A stretch of 64,000 nucleotides of DNA from DASWHR01 sp036398095 (lineage in GTDB: Bacteria > Actinomycetota > AC-67), in the NCBI GenBank assembly GCA_036398095.1, contig DASWHR010000029.1:1-64000 (forward strand), written 5' to 3'. How positions within the stretch are numbered: the first letter of the stretch is position 1; each line of letters starts with the position of its first letter. This document shows positions 51,945 through 60,104 of this stretch, piece by piece. A program made the translations under genes and the position numbers. The notes below the pieces were generated by a model. It worked only from the letters and a program-made list of their open reading frames with translations, did not search any database and was not told the DNA's origin.

Positions 51945-53108
51945 ATGGATTTCGATCTGAGCGAAGAGCAAACGATATTTCGCAAGGTGATCCGCGACTT
52001 CGTGCGCGATCACATCAAGCCGGTCGCGCGCGAGTGGGAGCATGCCGGCCGCTACCCCACCGAAATCGTCGACAAGATGAAACAGATGGGACTGTTCGGG
52101 ATCACCGTTCCCGATGCCTACGGCGGGATGGCGCTCGACATGGTCTCGATGGCGATCGTGTTCGAAGAGATCTCAAAGGGATGGATGGGGATCGCCGGCA
52201 CGATCGGCTCGCATTCGCTGTCGTGCCGCATGATCGCCACCCACGGCACCGACGAGCAGAAGCGGCGATGGCTTCCGAAGCTCGCGACCGGCGAGATCCG
52301 CACGGGCATCGGCTTGACCGAGCCCGGCGCCGGCTCGGATCTTCAAGGCATCACGACGCGCGCGACCCGCGACGGCGACGACTATGTGGTGCGCGGCACC
52401 AAGACATGGATCACCAACGCGCGTCACGCCGGCATCCTGCCGGTGCTGGTCAAGACCGATCCCGACGCGCAGCCGCGCCACAAAGGAATGAGCATGCTGA
52501 TCGTCGACATGGCCACGCCGGGCGTCGGCGTGAGCCGCGACATCGGCAAGCTCGGCTACAAGGGGACCGAATCGTGCGAGGTCGTCTTCGACGAGGTGCG
52601 CGTGCCGGCCGGCGACTTGCTCGGCGGCGTCGAGGGTGTCGGCTTGAAGCAGGCGCTGTCGGGTCTCGAGGCCGGCCGCATCAATATCGCCGCGCGCGCG
52701 GTCGGCATCGCGACGGCGGCGCTGGAGGCGGCGCTTCAGTATTCGAAAGAGCGCGAAGCGTTCGGACATCCGATCGCCGACTTCCAGGCGATCCAACTGA
52801 AGCTGGCCGACATGGGAACCGAGACGACGGCCGCGCGCCTGCTGACCTGGTGGGCCGCATCGCGGCTGGATGCCGGCCAACGCGCCGACGCCGAAGCGGG
52901 AATGGCCAAGCTGTTCGCGTCCGAGGTTGCCATCAAGGCGTCGCTCGAGTCGATGCGCATCCACGGCGGCTACGGCTACTCGACGGAGCTTGACGTGGAA
53001 CGGCTCTATCGCGACGCCCCGCTGATGGCGATCGGCGAAGGAACGAACGACATCCTGCGTTTGGTGATCGCGCGAGGGTTGCTCAAAGACGGAATGCCGC
53101 TCGCATGA
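51945..53108 (+). CDS. Acyl-CoA dehydrogenase
   Basis: A 387-residue FAD-dependent acyl-CoA dehydrogenase. The start MDFDLSEEQTIFRKVIRDFV is typical. GIGLTEPGAGSDLQGITTRA and TWITNARHAG contact FAD and substrate, the QIQ-type tail has REAFGHPIADFQAIQLKLAD, and the catalytic base region is IGEGTNDILR with Glu. It oxidises an acyl-CoA to the 2-enoyl-CoA. ATG 51945 is four bases after the DUF35 stop. It overlaps the CitE-like gene. Confidence 0.93.
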   Translation: MDFDLSEEQTIFRKVIRDFVRDHIKPVAREWEHAGRYPTEIVDKMKQMGLFGITVPDAYGGMALDMVSMAIVFEEISKGWMGIAGTIGSHSLSCRMIATHGTDEQKRRWLPKLATGEIRTGIGLTEPGAGSDLQGITTRATRDGDDYVVRGTKTWITNARHAGILPVLVKTDPDAQPRHKGMSMLIVDMATPGVGVSRDIGKLGYKGTESCEVVFDEVRVPAGDLLGGVEGVGLKQALSGLEAGRINIAARAVGIATAALEAALQYSKEREAFGHPIADFQAIQLKLADMGTETTAARLLTWWAASRLDAGQRADAEAGMAKLFASEVAIKASLESMRIHGGYGYSTELDVERLYRDAPLMAIGEGTNDILRLVIARGLLKDGMPLA

Positions 53109-53890
53109 GGTCGTATCTGTACGTGCCGGGCGACCGTGGCGAGATGCTCGCGGGGGCCGGGACGCGCGGCGCCGACGCGATCATCGCCGACCTGGAGGAC
53201 GCCGTTCCGCCCGAGCGAAAGCAGGTGGCGCGGGAAACGGTCGCGGCGTTCCTGCGCGATTCCCCGGCGAACGTTTGGGTGCGGATCAACGGCGAAGAAG
53301 ACGCGCACGCGATCGCGCCGCTGGCGCCCGCGGGCCTGTCGGTCCCGAAGGTGTCCTGCGTCGCCGACATCGAGCGCGTCGACGTGGGTCTGCCGATCAT
53401 CGCGCTGATCGAAACCGCCGACGGGGTGCTCGACGCGCGCGAGATCGCGCGGCATCCCTCGGTGGTCCGGCTCGCGCTCGGCGAAGCCGACCTGGGCGCC
53501 GAGCTGGGCATCGATCCCTCACCCGATCACCGCGAATGGCAGGCAGTGCGGACGATGATCGTCCTCGCGTCCGCCGCGGCCGGGCTCGACGCGCCGGTCG
53601 CGCCGATCGCGACCGACTTCGCCGACCTCGACGCGCTTCGCGAGTCCACGCGCGCGCTCAGACGAATGGGATTCGGCGCGCGCGCCGCGATCCACCCCGC
53701 GCAGATCGCGATCATCAACGAATCGTTCACGCCTTCGCCCGACGAGGTCGCCGCCGCACGCCGCCTGATCGAGCGCTTTCAGGCGGCCGGCCGCGGCGTG
53801 ACCACCGACGACGACGGGCGCATGATCGACGAAGCCGTCATCCGCTCGGCACGCCGGATCCTCGCGCAAGCCGGCGACCCGCCGGCGTGA
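53105..53890 (+). CDS. HpcH/HpaI-type aldolase/citrate lyase beta-like (CitE) protein
   Basis: A 261-residue TIM-barrel lyase. It opens MRSYLYVPGDRGEML, then ADAIIADLEDAVPPERK, VWVRINGE and ALIETADGVLDAREIARHP, all standard CitE-like segments; the Glu and Asp at IETADG and ALGEADLG are the magnesium ligands. It cleaves 3-hydroxyacyl-CoA-type compounds such as malyl-CoA or citramalyl-CoA. ATG 53105 overlaps the previous stop (ATGA), and it ends the operon. Its end overlaps the opposite-strand gene at 53838. Confidence 0.9.
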   Translation: MRSYLYVPGDRGEMLAGAGTRGADAIIADLEDAVPPERKQVARETVAAFLRDSPANVWVRINGEEDAHAIAPLAPAGLSVPKVSCVADIERVDVGLPIIALIETADGVLDAREIARHPSVVRLALGEADLGAELGIDPSPDHREWQAVRTMIVLASAAAGLDAPVAPIATDFADLDALRESTRALRRMGFGARAAIHPAQIAIINESFTPSPDEVAAARRLIERFQAAGRGVTTDDDGRMIDEAVIRSARRILAQAGDPPA

Positions 53891-54284
53891 GCCGATACCC
53901 CCCAATGTCGGACGTGGCAAGCCCCGCTGTCTCCAACGTCGTGAGTGTCCGCAGGAGCAGGACCTCATCGCCATCCAAGATCGACGAGTCGAACCCCCAC
54001 GTGCGACCCGCCGCCGATCCGACCGCCTGAAGCACGGATTGCTCGACATCGTTCAGAGCCGGCCGCCCTCCCGGCGCATCCTCGGGCGGAGCCGGCTCTC
54101 CGGGCGCGAGCGAGGAGACCGGCCGAATCACCGCGACCAGACGCGTCGCGCGGCTCACCTTGAACGCTCGCTCTTCGTACTGAACCGCATCCAAGACGTC
54201 GGACAGCCGCCGAGCCAGATCCGTGGCGCTGAGCCATTCGAACCCGGCATCGTCCTCCCGACGTTCCAAGTATTTCCTCACCAT
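53838..54284 (-). CDS. Antitoxin-like (Phd/YefM-type) protein with winged-helix C-terminus
   Basis: A 148-residue protein. The N-terminal 70 residues contain FEWLSATDLARRLSDVLDAV followed by a strand with VSRATRLVAVIRPVSSL, as in Phd/YefM or MazE-like antitoxins; the C-terminal part (about 80-148) is a small winged-helix-like module ending in GYRLTPAGRRLA. No toxin gene is adjacent. The palindrome at 54310 lies 25 bases upstream of its start and is a good candidate for its autoregulatory site. It overlaps the CitE gene end by 53 bases. Confidence 0.55.
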   Translation of the reverse strand: MVRKYLERREDDAGFEWLSATDLARRLSDVLDAVQYEERAFKVSRATRLVAVIRPVSSLAPGEPAPPEDAPGGRPALNDVEQSVLQAVGSAAGRTWGFDSSILDGDEVLLLRTLTTLETAGLATSDIGGYRLTPAGRRLARGSGVPSG

Positions 54285-54309
54285 GATCTCCCTTCGCGGA
54301 CGGACTTCT

Positions 54310-54347
54310 CTCTCCGAGGAATCAGATCAATCTGATTCCTCGGAGAG
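54310..54347. promoter_or_regulatory. Perfect 18-base palindrome
   Basis: CTCTCCGAGGAATCAGAT (54310-54327), CA, ATCTGATTCCTCGGAGAG (54330-54347). Perfect over 18 bases per arm, between the antitoxin-like gene (-) and the transporter operon (+). No T-run follows on either side. It is a likely operator, and its core resembles the repeat at 19264. Confidence 0.65.
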
Positions 54348-54443
54348 GCATCATCGATCCCGCGAGTCTCTGGGCGAAGTCCGGGAAAAGTGGGCAGATC
54401 GGGACGCTAGACTCACGGCGGTCGAAGTGGTACGGTCGTATCC

Positions 54444-54468
54444 GTAACAGTGTTTCGCTGAGTGGAAC
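54444..54468 (+). promoter_or_regulatory. Predicted IclR-type operator, site G
   Basis: GTAAC (54444) - AGT - GTTTC (54452) - GCTGAGT - GGAAC (54464-54468). Three half-sites with 3/7 spacing; the spacer GCTGAGT matches site F's CTGAGC. It lies 90 bases upstream of the secreted-protein gene that starts the transporter operon. Confidence 0.5.
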
Positions 54469-54494
54469 GGCAGGAATCACGCGTGTTCGCGGCG

Positions 54495-54515
54495 AACGTT
54501 AAGGCCAACGTTAAG
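54495..54515 (+). repeat. Tandem direct repeat AACGTTAAG
   Basis: AACGTTAAG twice (54495-54503 and 54507-54515) with GCC between, a 12-base period, between site G and the transporter operon start. It may bind a second regulator; nothing more can be said. Confidence 0.4.
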
Positions 54516-54558
54516 TCGACTCACGACGGACGTGCGTCCGCGAAAGGGGAGCCGAACA

Positions 54559-55062
54559 ATGAAGAAGATCGCACTCGCGGCCGTCGCCGCGGTCCTTGCG
54601 CTTAGCGTCGCGCAGGGCGCCTCGGCGCATAGGGACCCCACTCCGGATAGCAGCAACCGCTGCGACACCTGGTGGCGCAACGGCCATACGACCTCGCCCG
54701 GCAGCAGCCATGAGCACACGGCCAGCGCCGACATCAACGCGGGCGTCGTCTACGTCCATCAGCACGGCGGCCACTACGTCGTGCGCAACGAGTACGCCTA
54801 TGTCGAGGTCGTCGGCGGCCAAGGCTACCGCGGCCCGTCGCCTTCCGGACAGACATACCCGGGCCAGGGCGGGATCGTCCAAGGCGAGATCGACCCCGGC
54901 ATGGGAATTCCCGACGTCGACTTTCACGGCAATGTCTTCGGACCCGACGTCGATCACCCGCCGGCGGCCGACCCCGCAGCGATCCAGAGCTGGGCAAACG
55001 GATACAACTACCTTGCTTGCGTCAACGCTGCGAATTCCAAGATCATCGATCTGAAGAAGTAG
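54559..55062 (+). CDS. Secreted His-rich protein, first gene of the transporter operon
   Basis: A 167-residue exported protein with signal peptide (MKKIALAAVAAVLALSVAQG). The mature part is His-rich (SSHEHTASAD, YVHQHGGHYVV, DFHGNVF, DVDHPP) with Cys at positions near residues 35 and 153, which could bind metal. It is not a typical solute-binding protein. No family recognised. AGGGGAG precedes ATG 54559. It is followed, 24 bases on, by the substrate-binding protein gene, so it probably helps uptake or metal handling. Confidence 0.65.
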   Translation: MKKIALAAVAAVLALSVAQGASAHRDPTPDSSNRCDTWWRNGHTTSPGSSHEHTASADINAGVVYVHQHGGHYVVRNEYAYVEVVGGQGYRGPSPSGQTYPGQGGIVQGEIDPGMGIPDVDFHGNVFGPDVDHPPAADPAAIQSWANGYNYLACVNAANSKIIDLKK

Positions 55063-55086
55063 GCGACACTCGAAGGAGGGGTCCGT

Positions 55087-56739
55087 TTGAAGCGCATCTC
55101 GGGCGAGCGAATCAAAGCCACTCTCAGCGATCAGTGGCGCGGCCTGGGCGCGTTCATCGCGGTCCTTCTCCTCGTGAACGTCCTTGTCGCCGTGCGCGAC
55201 GCGTCTCGGCTCACCGAGCCGGCCGCGTCGTCCACGCTTGCGAATCCGAACGGATCGAACGGTTCCGGCACCGGCACCGGCACCGGCACGGAGGTACTCG
55301 GGGAGCAGGTCACGCGACCGAACGTCCCGCCGCCGGCCTCGACGCTCGGATCGATCCCGAACGTGCGCGGTCTCAAGTCCCTGCCGCCCGGCGTGAAGCC
55401 CGGTGTCACCCGCACCCTGCTTCCCGGCGTCAACGACAAGGAGCTCCTGGTCGCCTACTACTGGAAAGGCGACCGAACCAAGACCAGCCCGTACCTGAAC
55501 CAGACCGGCAGCGGCCAGGAAGGCAACGTCGATGAGGCCGAAGCCTTCCGCGCGATGATCGCGTGGATCAACAAGCACGCCGACGACGGCAGCGAGTTTC
55601 TCGGCTACAAGTTCAACCTTCACGGCCGCAAGCTCGTCGGCCACGTGAAGGAAGCCGGGCAGTATCCGGACGACTACGCGGCCACGGCCGAGTACCTGGC
55701 CAAGGACCTCAAGCTGAAGGGCGCGGCCAAGCCCGGTCCGTTCGCGGCGATCTCATCGCACGGATCCCTGTCGGCCTACATCTGCCCGCGCATGGCGAAG
55801 GCCGGGATCTTCAACCCGAGCACCTACGACCTCGACTGGGGCCTGTACGCGAAGACGAACGGCTACTGCATGTCGGCCGGACAATCGTGGGCCGACCAGG
55901 TCGAGGCGATGGTCGCCTACGTCTCGAAGCAGGTCTCCAAGACCGAGTACCTCACCGCAGGAGTCGGACAGAAGCGCGTCTACGGAATCCTCTACGCCGA
56001 ATACCCGGGCCTGATCGATTCGGCGCCCAAGGTCAAGGCGTTGATCGAGAAAGCCGGTGTGCCGGTCAAGTCGATCTATTCGATCGCCGCCGACCTGACC
56101 ACGGGGCAGGGCATGGCACCATCGCTGGTCAACAAGTTCCGCGGCGACGGGGTCAACACGCTGATCATTCCCGACGCCGGCGCGCCGCTGAATTTCACGC
56201 ACGCAGCGCAGGCCAACGGCTACAACCCGGACTACATCATCTGGCCGTGCTCGGGTCAGGACAACGCGGGCATGGTACGGCTCTACAACGCGGGTCAATG
56301 GACGCGCGCGTCGGGGCTCACGTGCTACGACGAGCACTTCAACCCCGACCTGACCAACGACGGCATCTCGAGCCAGACCGAATGGTGGAAGATGTACAAA
56401 GAGGTCAAGCCCAACAGCGAGCCTCCCTCGCCCACGCCGTTCGTGGCGCAATCGTTCATCCCGATCCTGGCCGGCATTACCGAGGCCGGATCGGATCTGA
56501 CGCTCGAGACGTTCCGCGTGGGGCTCACGAAGTTCAAGCCCTATCGCTATGACGCGATCGAAGGGCGCACCACGAATCCGCGTTCGATGCTCGTCACGGT
56601 CGACATGACCGACGGCGGACAGATCGGCGATGCGGCGAAGCTGCGGTGGGATCCGGCCAAGCGCACCCCCGGCGCTACCACGACCGGCGCCTACGATTAT
56701 CCTGAGAACAAACGCTACAAGCGCGCCACCGACTACTAG
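55087..56739 (+). CDS. Membrane-anchored branched-chain-type ABC transporter substrate-binding protein
   Basis: A 550-residue protein starting at TTG 55087 after GGAGG. One N-terminal hydrophobic helix (GLGAFIAVLLLVNVLVAV) anchors it, a Gly/Thr linker (GTGTGTGTE) and Pro-rich stretch follow, then a type I periplasmic binding domain like LivK/LeuI-type or urea-binding proteins (LLVAYYWKGDR, AISSHGSLSAYICPRMAKAG, GVNTLIIPDAGAPLNFTHAA). It probably captures the pathway substrate outside the membrane. It lies upstream of the fused permease gene. Confidence 0.88.
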   Translation: MKRISGERIKATLSDQWRGLGAFIAVLLLVNVLVAVRDASRLTEPAASSTLANPNGSNGSGTGTGTGTEVLGEQVTRPNVPPPASTLGSIPNVRGLKSLPPGVKPGVTRTLLPGVNDKELLVAYYWKGDRTKTSPYLNQTGSGQEGNVDEAEAFRAMIAWINKHADDGSEFLGYKFNLHGRKLVGHVKEAGQYPDDYAATAEYLAKDLKLKGAAKPGPFAAISSHGSLSAYICPRMAKAGIFNPSTYDLDWGLYAKTNGYCMSAGQSWADQVEAMVAYVSKQVSKTEYLTAGVGQKRVYGILYAEYPGLIDSAPKVKALIEKAGVPVKSIYSIAADLTTGQGMAPSLVNKFRGDGVNTLIIPDAGAPLNFTHAAQANGYNPDYIIWPCSGQDNAGMVRLYNAGQWTRASGLTCYDEHFNPDLTNDGISSQTEWWKMYKEVKPNSEPPSPTPFVAQSFIPILAGITEAGSDLTLETFRVGLTKFKPYRYDAIEGRTTNPRSMLVTVDMTDGGQIGDAAKLRWDPAKRTPGATTTGAYDYPENKRYKRATDY

Positions 56740-56778
56740 CCGGACGGCGCACCCCCACAACGGAGAGGATCTCCGGAC

Positions 56779-58671
56779 GTGCCACCTGCGGGCATCATCG
56801 TTCTCGGCCTCGTTCAAGGCTCGCTGGCGGGACTGAACAGCCTTGGGCTGGTCCTGCTCTGGCGGACCATGCGCTTGATCAATCTTGCGCAAGCGACGCT
56901 CGGTCTGGTCGGCGGCGTGCTCGTCGGCCTGCTCGTCACGCAAGCGGGGTGGAGCTTTTGGTGGGCCGCGCCGCTGGGCATCGCAGTCGGCGCGCTGCTG
57001 GGCCTTGCATCCGAGCGTCTGGTGCTCCGGCGGCTGCAGGACGCGCCGCGCGTCGTGCTGCTGATCGCAACCATCGGTCTTGCGTCGTTGTTCGCCGCGA
57101 TCCAAACCGCCCTCCCGTTCATCTTCGGCGGACGCTTGCCGACCTACACGATCGATCTGGGCTTCTCGCTCGATCTGTTTCCGGTGAAGCTGCTCGGCCC
57201 CCATCTGCTGGCGCTGATCGTGTTTCCGATCGCGCTGGCGGCGACGCTGCACTTCGTGCATCGCAGCCGCATCGGGCTGGCCGCGCTCGCACTGGGGCAA
57301 GACCAAGAGCGCGCGCGGACGCTGGGAGTTCCGGCCGGCGTCGTGCGCGCGGCGGTGTGGGCCGTCGCCGGCGCGCTCGCAAGCGTGAGCGGCATCTTGT
57401 CCATCCCGGTGCTCGGCTTCAACATCGGCGGCGGGCTCGGTCCGACCGTGCTACTGCTGATGCTCGCGCCGGCCGTGTTCGCCGGCTTGCGCTCGATCAC
57501 GGGCACCGCCGTCGCCGCGCTGGCGCTCGGCGTCGGCTACCAGTTGATCCTGTGGTACACGCCGCGCGCCGGCGTGGCCGACCTCGCACTCGCAGGAACG
57601 GTGCTGGCCGCCGTGGCGCTGCAGCGCCGCCGCCTCGGCCGGGTCGAGGCCGCCACGCGCGCATCATCGTGGGAGGCCGCGGCCTCGCCGCGTCCGGTGC
57701 CGTGGCGGCTCGCGTCGCTGCCCGGCGTCCAACTCGGCGGCGGCCTGTTCGCCGTCGTCGCGATCGTCGCGGCCTCGCTGCCGCCGCTCGTGCTCAGCGC
57801 CAGCAGTCAGGTTCGCTACGCGACGACGGCCGCCTACGCGATCGCGGCGCTCGCCGTCGCGGTCGCCTGGATGTTCGCCGGCGAGGTCGTGCTCGGCCAC
57901 TGGGGCGTCGCCGGCCTCGGCGCCGCCGTCGCCGCGCTCACGCCCGGTCCGTGGATTGCCCGCGCGCTGATCGCCGCCGCGGCGATGGGCGCGACCGGCG
58001 CGGCGATGGCGCTGGCATCGCGGCGACAAGCCAGTCTTTCGTTCGCGGTGCTCGGCCTTGCGGCCGCAGCCGCGGCCCCGAGCGTGCTCCTGATGGTCGG
58101 CGAGCACACCGTGCCGGCCGACGTGAAAACCGTGGGAATGATCGGCGGCGGGATGGCCGTCGCGATCGCCGTCGCGCTGTCGCGTCTGCGCGCAAGCGTG
58201 GCGGGCTTCACGATGGTCGCGGCGCGCGACGATCCGCAGCGCGCGCCGTGGCTCGGCGCGTCGGTGATGCGCTCGCGCGTGATCGCGCTGTCGCTGTCGG
58301 GCGCGCTCGCGGGGCTCGCCGGCGCGCTGTACCTTGCCGCGACGCCCGCCGGGATCGCACCCGGCGCGTTCGATCCGGTCTGGTCGCTGGACCTGCTCGC
58401 GATGGCGGTGATAGGCGGGCTCGGCTCGCCGTCGGGAGCGCTGCTGGGCGCGCTCGCGATTCGCGCCGCGCGAATCTTCTTGCCGCCAGAGTGGGCGGCC
58501 GTCACGTCCGGTGCCGGCGTGATCTTGGTCGTGTCGTTCCTGCCGGGCGGTCTCGGTCGCGGGCTGCAATGGATGCGCGACCGCGCGGTCCGCGTGCTCG
58601 CCGGCCCCGCCGAAGGCGACGCGTCCCAGACCCCGCAAGCCGGAGCGCGCGAAGCGGTGAACGCAACGTGA
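56779..58671 (+). CDS. LivH-LivM fused permease of a branched-chain-type ABC transporter
   Basis: A 630-residue membrane protein starting at GTG 56779. Residues about 1-290 resemble LivH (GLNSLGLVLLWRTMRLINLA, RSRIGLAALALGQDQERART) and about 320-600 LivM (WMFAGEVVLGHWGVAGLGAA, GAFDPVWSLDLLAMAVIGGL, SPSGALLGALAIRAAR). In most bacteria these are separate genes; here they form one chain of about 16 to 18 helices. It is overlapped by the next gene, a membrane-LivF fusion (GTGA). Confidence 0.9.
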   Translation: MPPAGIIVLGLVQGSLAGLNSLGLVLLWRTMRLINLAQATLGLVGGVLVGLLVTQAGWSFWWAAPLGIAVGALLGLASERLVLRRLQDAPRVVLLIATIGLASLFAAIQTALPFIFGGRLPTYTIDLGFSLDLFPVKLLGPHLLALIVFPIALAATLHFVHRSRIGLAALALGQDQERARTLGVPAGVVRAAVWAVAGALASVSGILSIPVLGFNIGGGLGPTVLLLMLAPAVFAGLRSITGTAVAALALGVGYQLILWYTPRAGVADLALAGTVLAAVALQRRRLGRVEAATRASSWEAAASPRPVPWRLASLPGVQLGGGLFAVVAIVAASLPPLVLSASSQVRYATTAAYAIAALAVAVAWMFAGEVVLGHWGVAGLGAAVAALTPGPWIARALIAAAAMGATGAAMALASRRQASLSFAVLGLAAAAAAPSVLLMVGEHTVPADVKTVGMIGGGMAVAIAVALSRLRASVAGFTMVAARDDPQRAPWLGASVMRSRVIALSLSGALAGLAGALYLAATPAGIAPGAFDPVWSLDLLAMAVIGGLGSPSGALLGALAIRAARIFLPPEWAAVTSGAGVILVVSFLPGGLGRGLQWMRDRAVRVLAGPAEGDASQTPQAGAREAVNAT

Positions 58672-60104
58672 GCGAGGCGCTCCGCGTTGCCGGGTCCGAC
58701 ACCCGCGAGGCGATGGCGACGCCCACGGTTCGCGCCGCCGCGTTCGCCGCGGGCTTGGCGGCCGCGCCCGGCTGGGCCGCCGCGATCCTCGCGCCCGCCG
58801 CATGGGGCGAGCACCTCGCCATGGACGAGCGCGTCGCGCCGTGGTTCGCGATCGCACTGATCACCTCGGGCGTGCTCGCGGCGGCAGTTGCGTGGCGACG
58901 AGGCCCCGAAACCGGCGCCCCCACGGTTCCCAGCGGCACGGCCGAGCCATACCGCATCCCGCCCGGCTTCGGCGCGCTGCTCATCCTGATTCTGCTGTGC
59001 GTCGTCGCCGGCGCCTCGAACGACGAGACGCTCGTCGCGATGCTCCTTCCGCTCGTTCCCGCGCTGTCCGGATGGGCGGCGGGCCAGGCCGCGCGGCTCT
59101 CCACGGGTGCGTGCGTCCCGGCGGTCCTTCCGGCTGCGAGCGGCGTCGTGGTGGCCTTCGCGCTGGCCGGTGTCGCCGGCGGACTGCATCTCGCGCGCAC
59201 CGGCACCGGCAGCGGCGCGCGCAGCGGCGCCTGGTGGACGATCGCCTACGTCGCCGGCGCGGCCGTCCACCTGATCCGCGCGCGGCGGTCGCTGGACGTG
59301 GACCGCAAGCGCATCTGGGCTCGCGCCGCGCTGGCCGCAAAACAATCCGAGCCGGTGCGGCATCCCGGCCGCGGCGAGCCGATGCTGGTCCTTGAGCGCG
59401 TGGATGTGTCGTTCGGGCCGAATCATGTGCTGCGCGACGCGAGCGTGACCGTCGGCGCCGGCGAGCTCGTCGCGCTCGTCGGCGGCAACGGTGCCGGCAA
59501 GTCCACGCTGCTGCGGGTCGCCGCCGGCCTCATCGCACCCGACGCGGGGCGCATCCTGCTCGACGGCGACGACGTATCGACGCTGCGCCCAGAAGAGCGA
59601 TCGGCCGCCGGGCTCGCGTTCGTGTCGGGCGCGCGGCCGGTCTTCCCCGACCTGACCGTGATCGAAAACCTTCGCGTCGCCGCCTACCGATCGCATCAGA
59701 CGCAGCGCTCGTTCGATCGCGCGACCGAGGCGGTGCTGGCGCTGGTGCCGACGCTCGCGCACCGGCCGCGCGCGAAGGCCGGCGTTCTGAGCGGCGGCGA
59801 ACAGAGACTCCTGGCCGTGGCGCAAACGCTGTACCGGATTCCGGTCGCGTTGCTCGCCGACGAGTTGACGCTCGGCTTGGATCTGGACGCGCGACTCGCG
59901 GTGTTGGATCTGCTGCGCGTGCTCGCCGACCGCGGCGTCGCCGTCGTCGCCGTCGATCACGACTTGCCGTCGCTGCTGCCGCGCGCCGATCGTGCGGCGC
60001 TGATCACCGAAGGCGGCGTGGTGCTTTATCCGAAGCCCGCGACGCTGCTCGAGCAGCGCCAAGACCTGCTGCCGGCGACGTTCCTCGCGGGGGCGGGCAT
60101 ATGA
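58668..60104 (+). CDS. Membrane domain fused to a LivF-type ABC ATPase
   Basis: A 478-residue protein starting at GTG 58668. The first 205 residues hold about six hydrophobic helices with no known family; residues about 238-478 are an ABC ATPase of the LivF type with Walker A VGGNGAGKST (271-280), signature LSGGEQRLLA and a Walker B ALLADELTLGLD with a conserved Asp-Glu. LivF is normally soluble, so this one is membrane-anchored. It is coupled to the permease gene and to the following ATPase-carrier gene (ATGA). Confidence 0.88.
   Translation: MSEALRVAGSDTREAMATPTVRAAAFAAGLAAAPGWAAAILAPAAWGEHLAMDERVAPWFAIALITSGVLAAAVAWRRGPETGAPTVPSGTAEPYRIPPGFGALLILILLCVVAGASNDETLVAMLLPLVPALSGWAAGQAARLSTGACVPAVLPAASGVVVAFALAGVAGGLHLARTGTGSGARSGAWWTIAYVAGAAVHLIRARRSLDVDRKRIWARAALAAKQSEPVRHPGRGEPMLVLERVDVSFGPNHVLRDASVTVGAGELVALVGGNGAGKSTLLRVAAGLIAPDAGRILLDGDDVSTLRPEERSAAGLAFVSGARPVFPDLTVIENLRVAAYRSHQTQRSFDRATEAVLALVPTLAHRPRAKAGVLSGGEQRLLAVAQTLYRIPVALLADELTLGLDLDARLAVLDLLRVLADRGVAVVAVDHDLPSLLPRADRAALITEGGVVLYPKPATLLEQRQDLLPATFLAGAGI

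Noticed and set aside
57834..60062. Long antisense frame over the ABC permease and ATPase genes
   Set aside because: It has a low-complexity Arg/Ala/Gln composition typical of a GC-rich shadow frame, and the sense strand has conserved transporter motifs.
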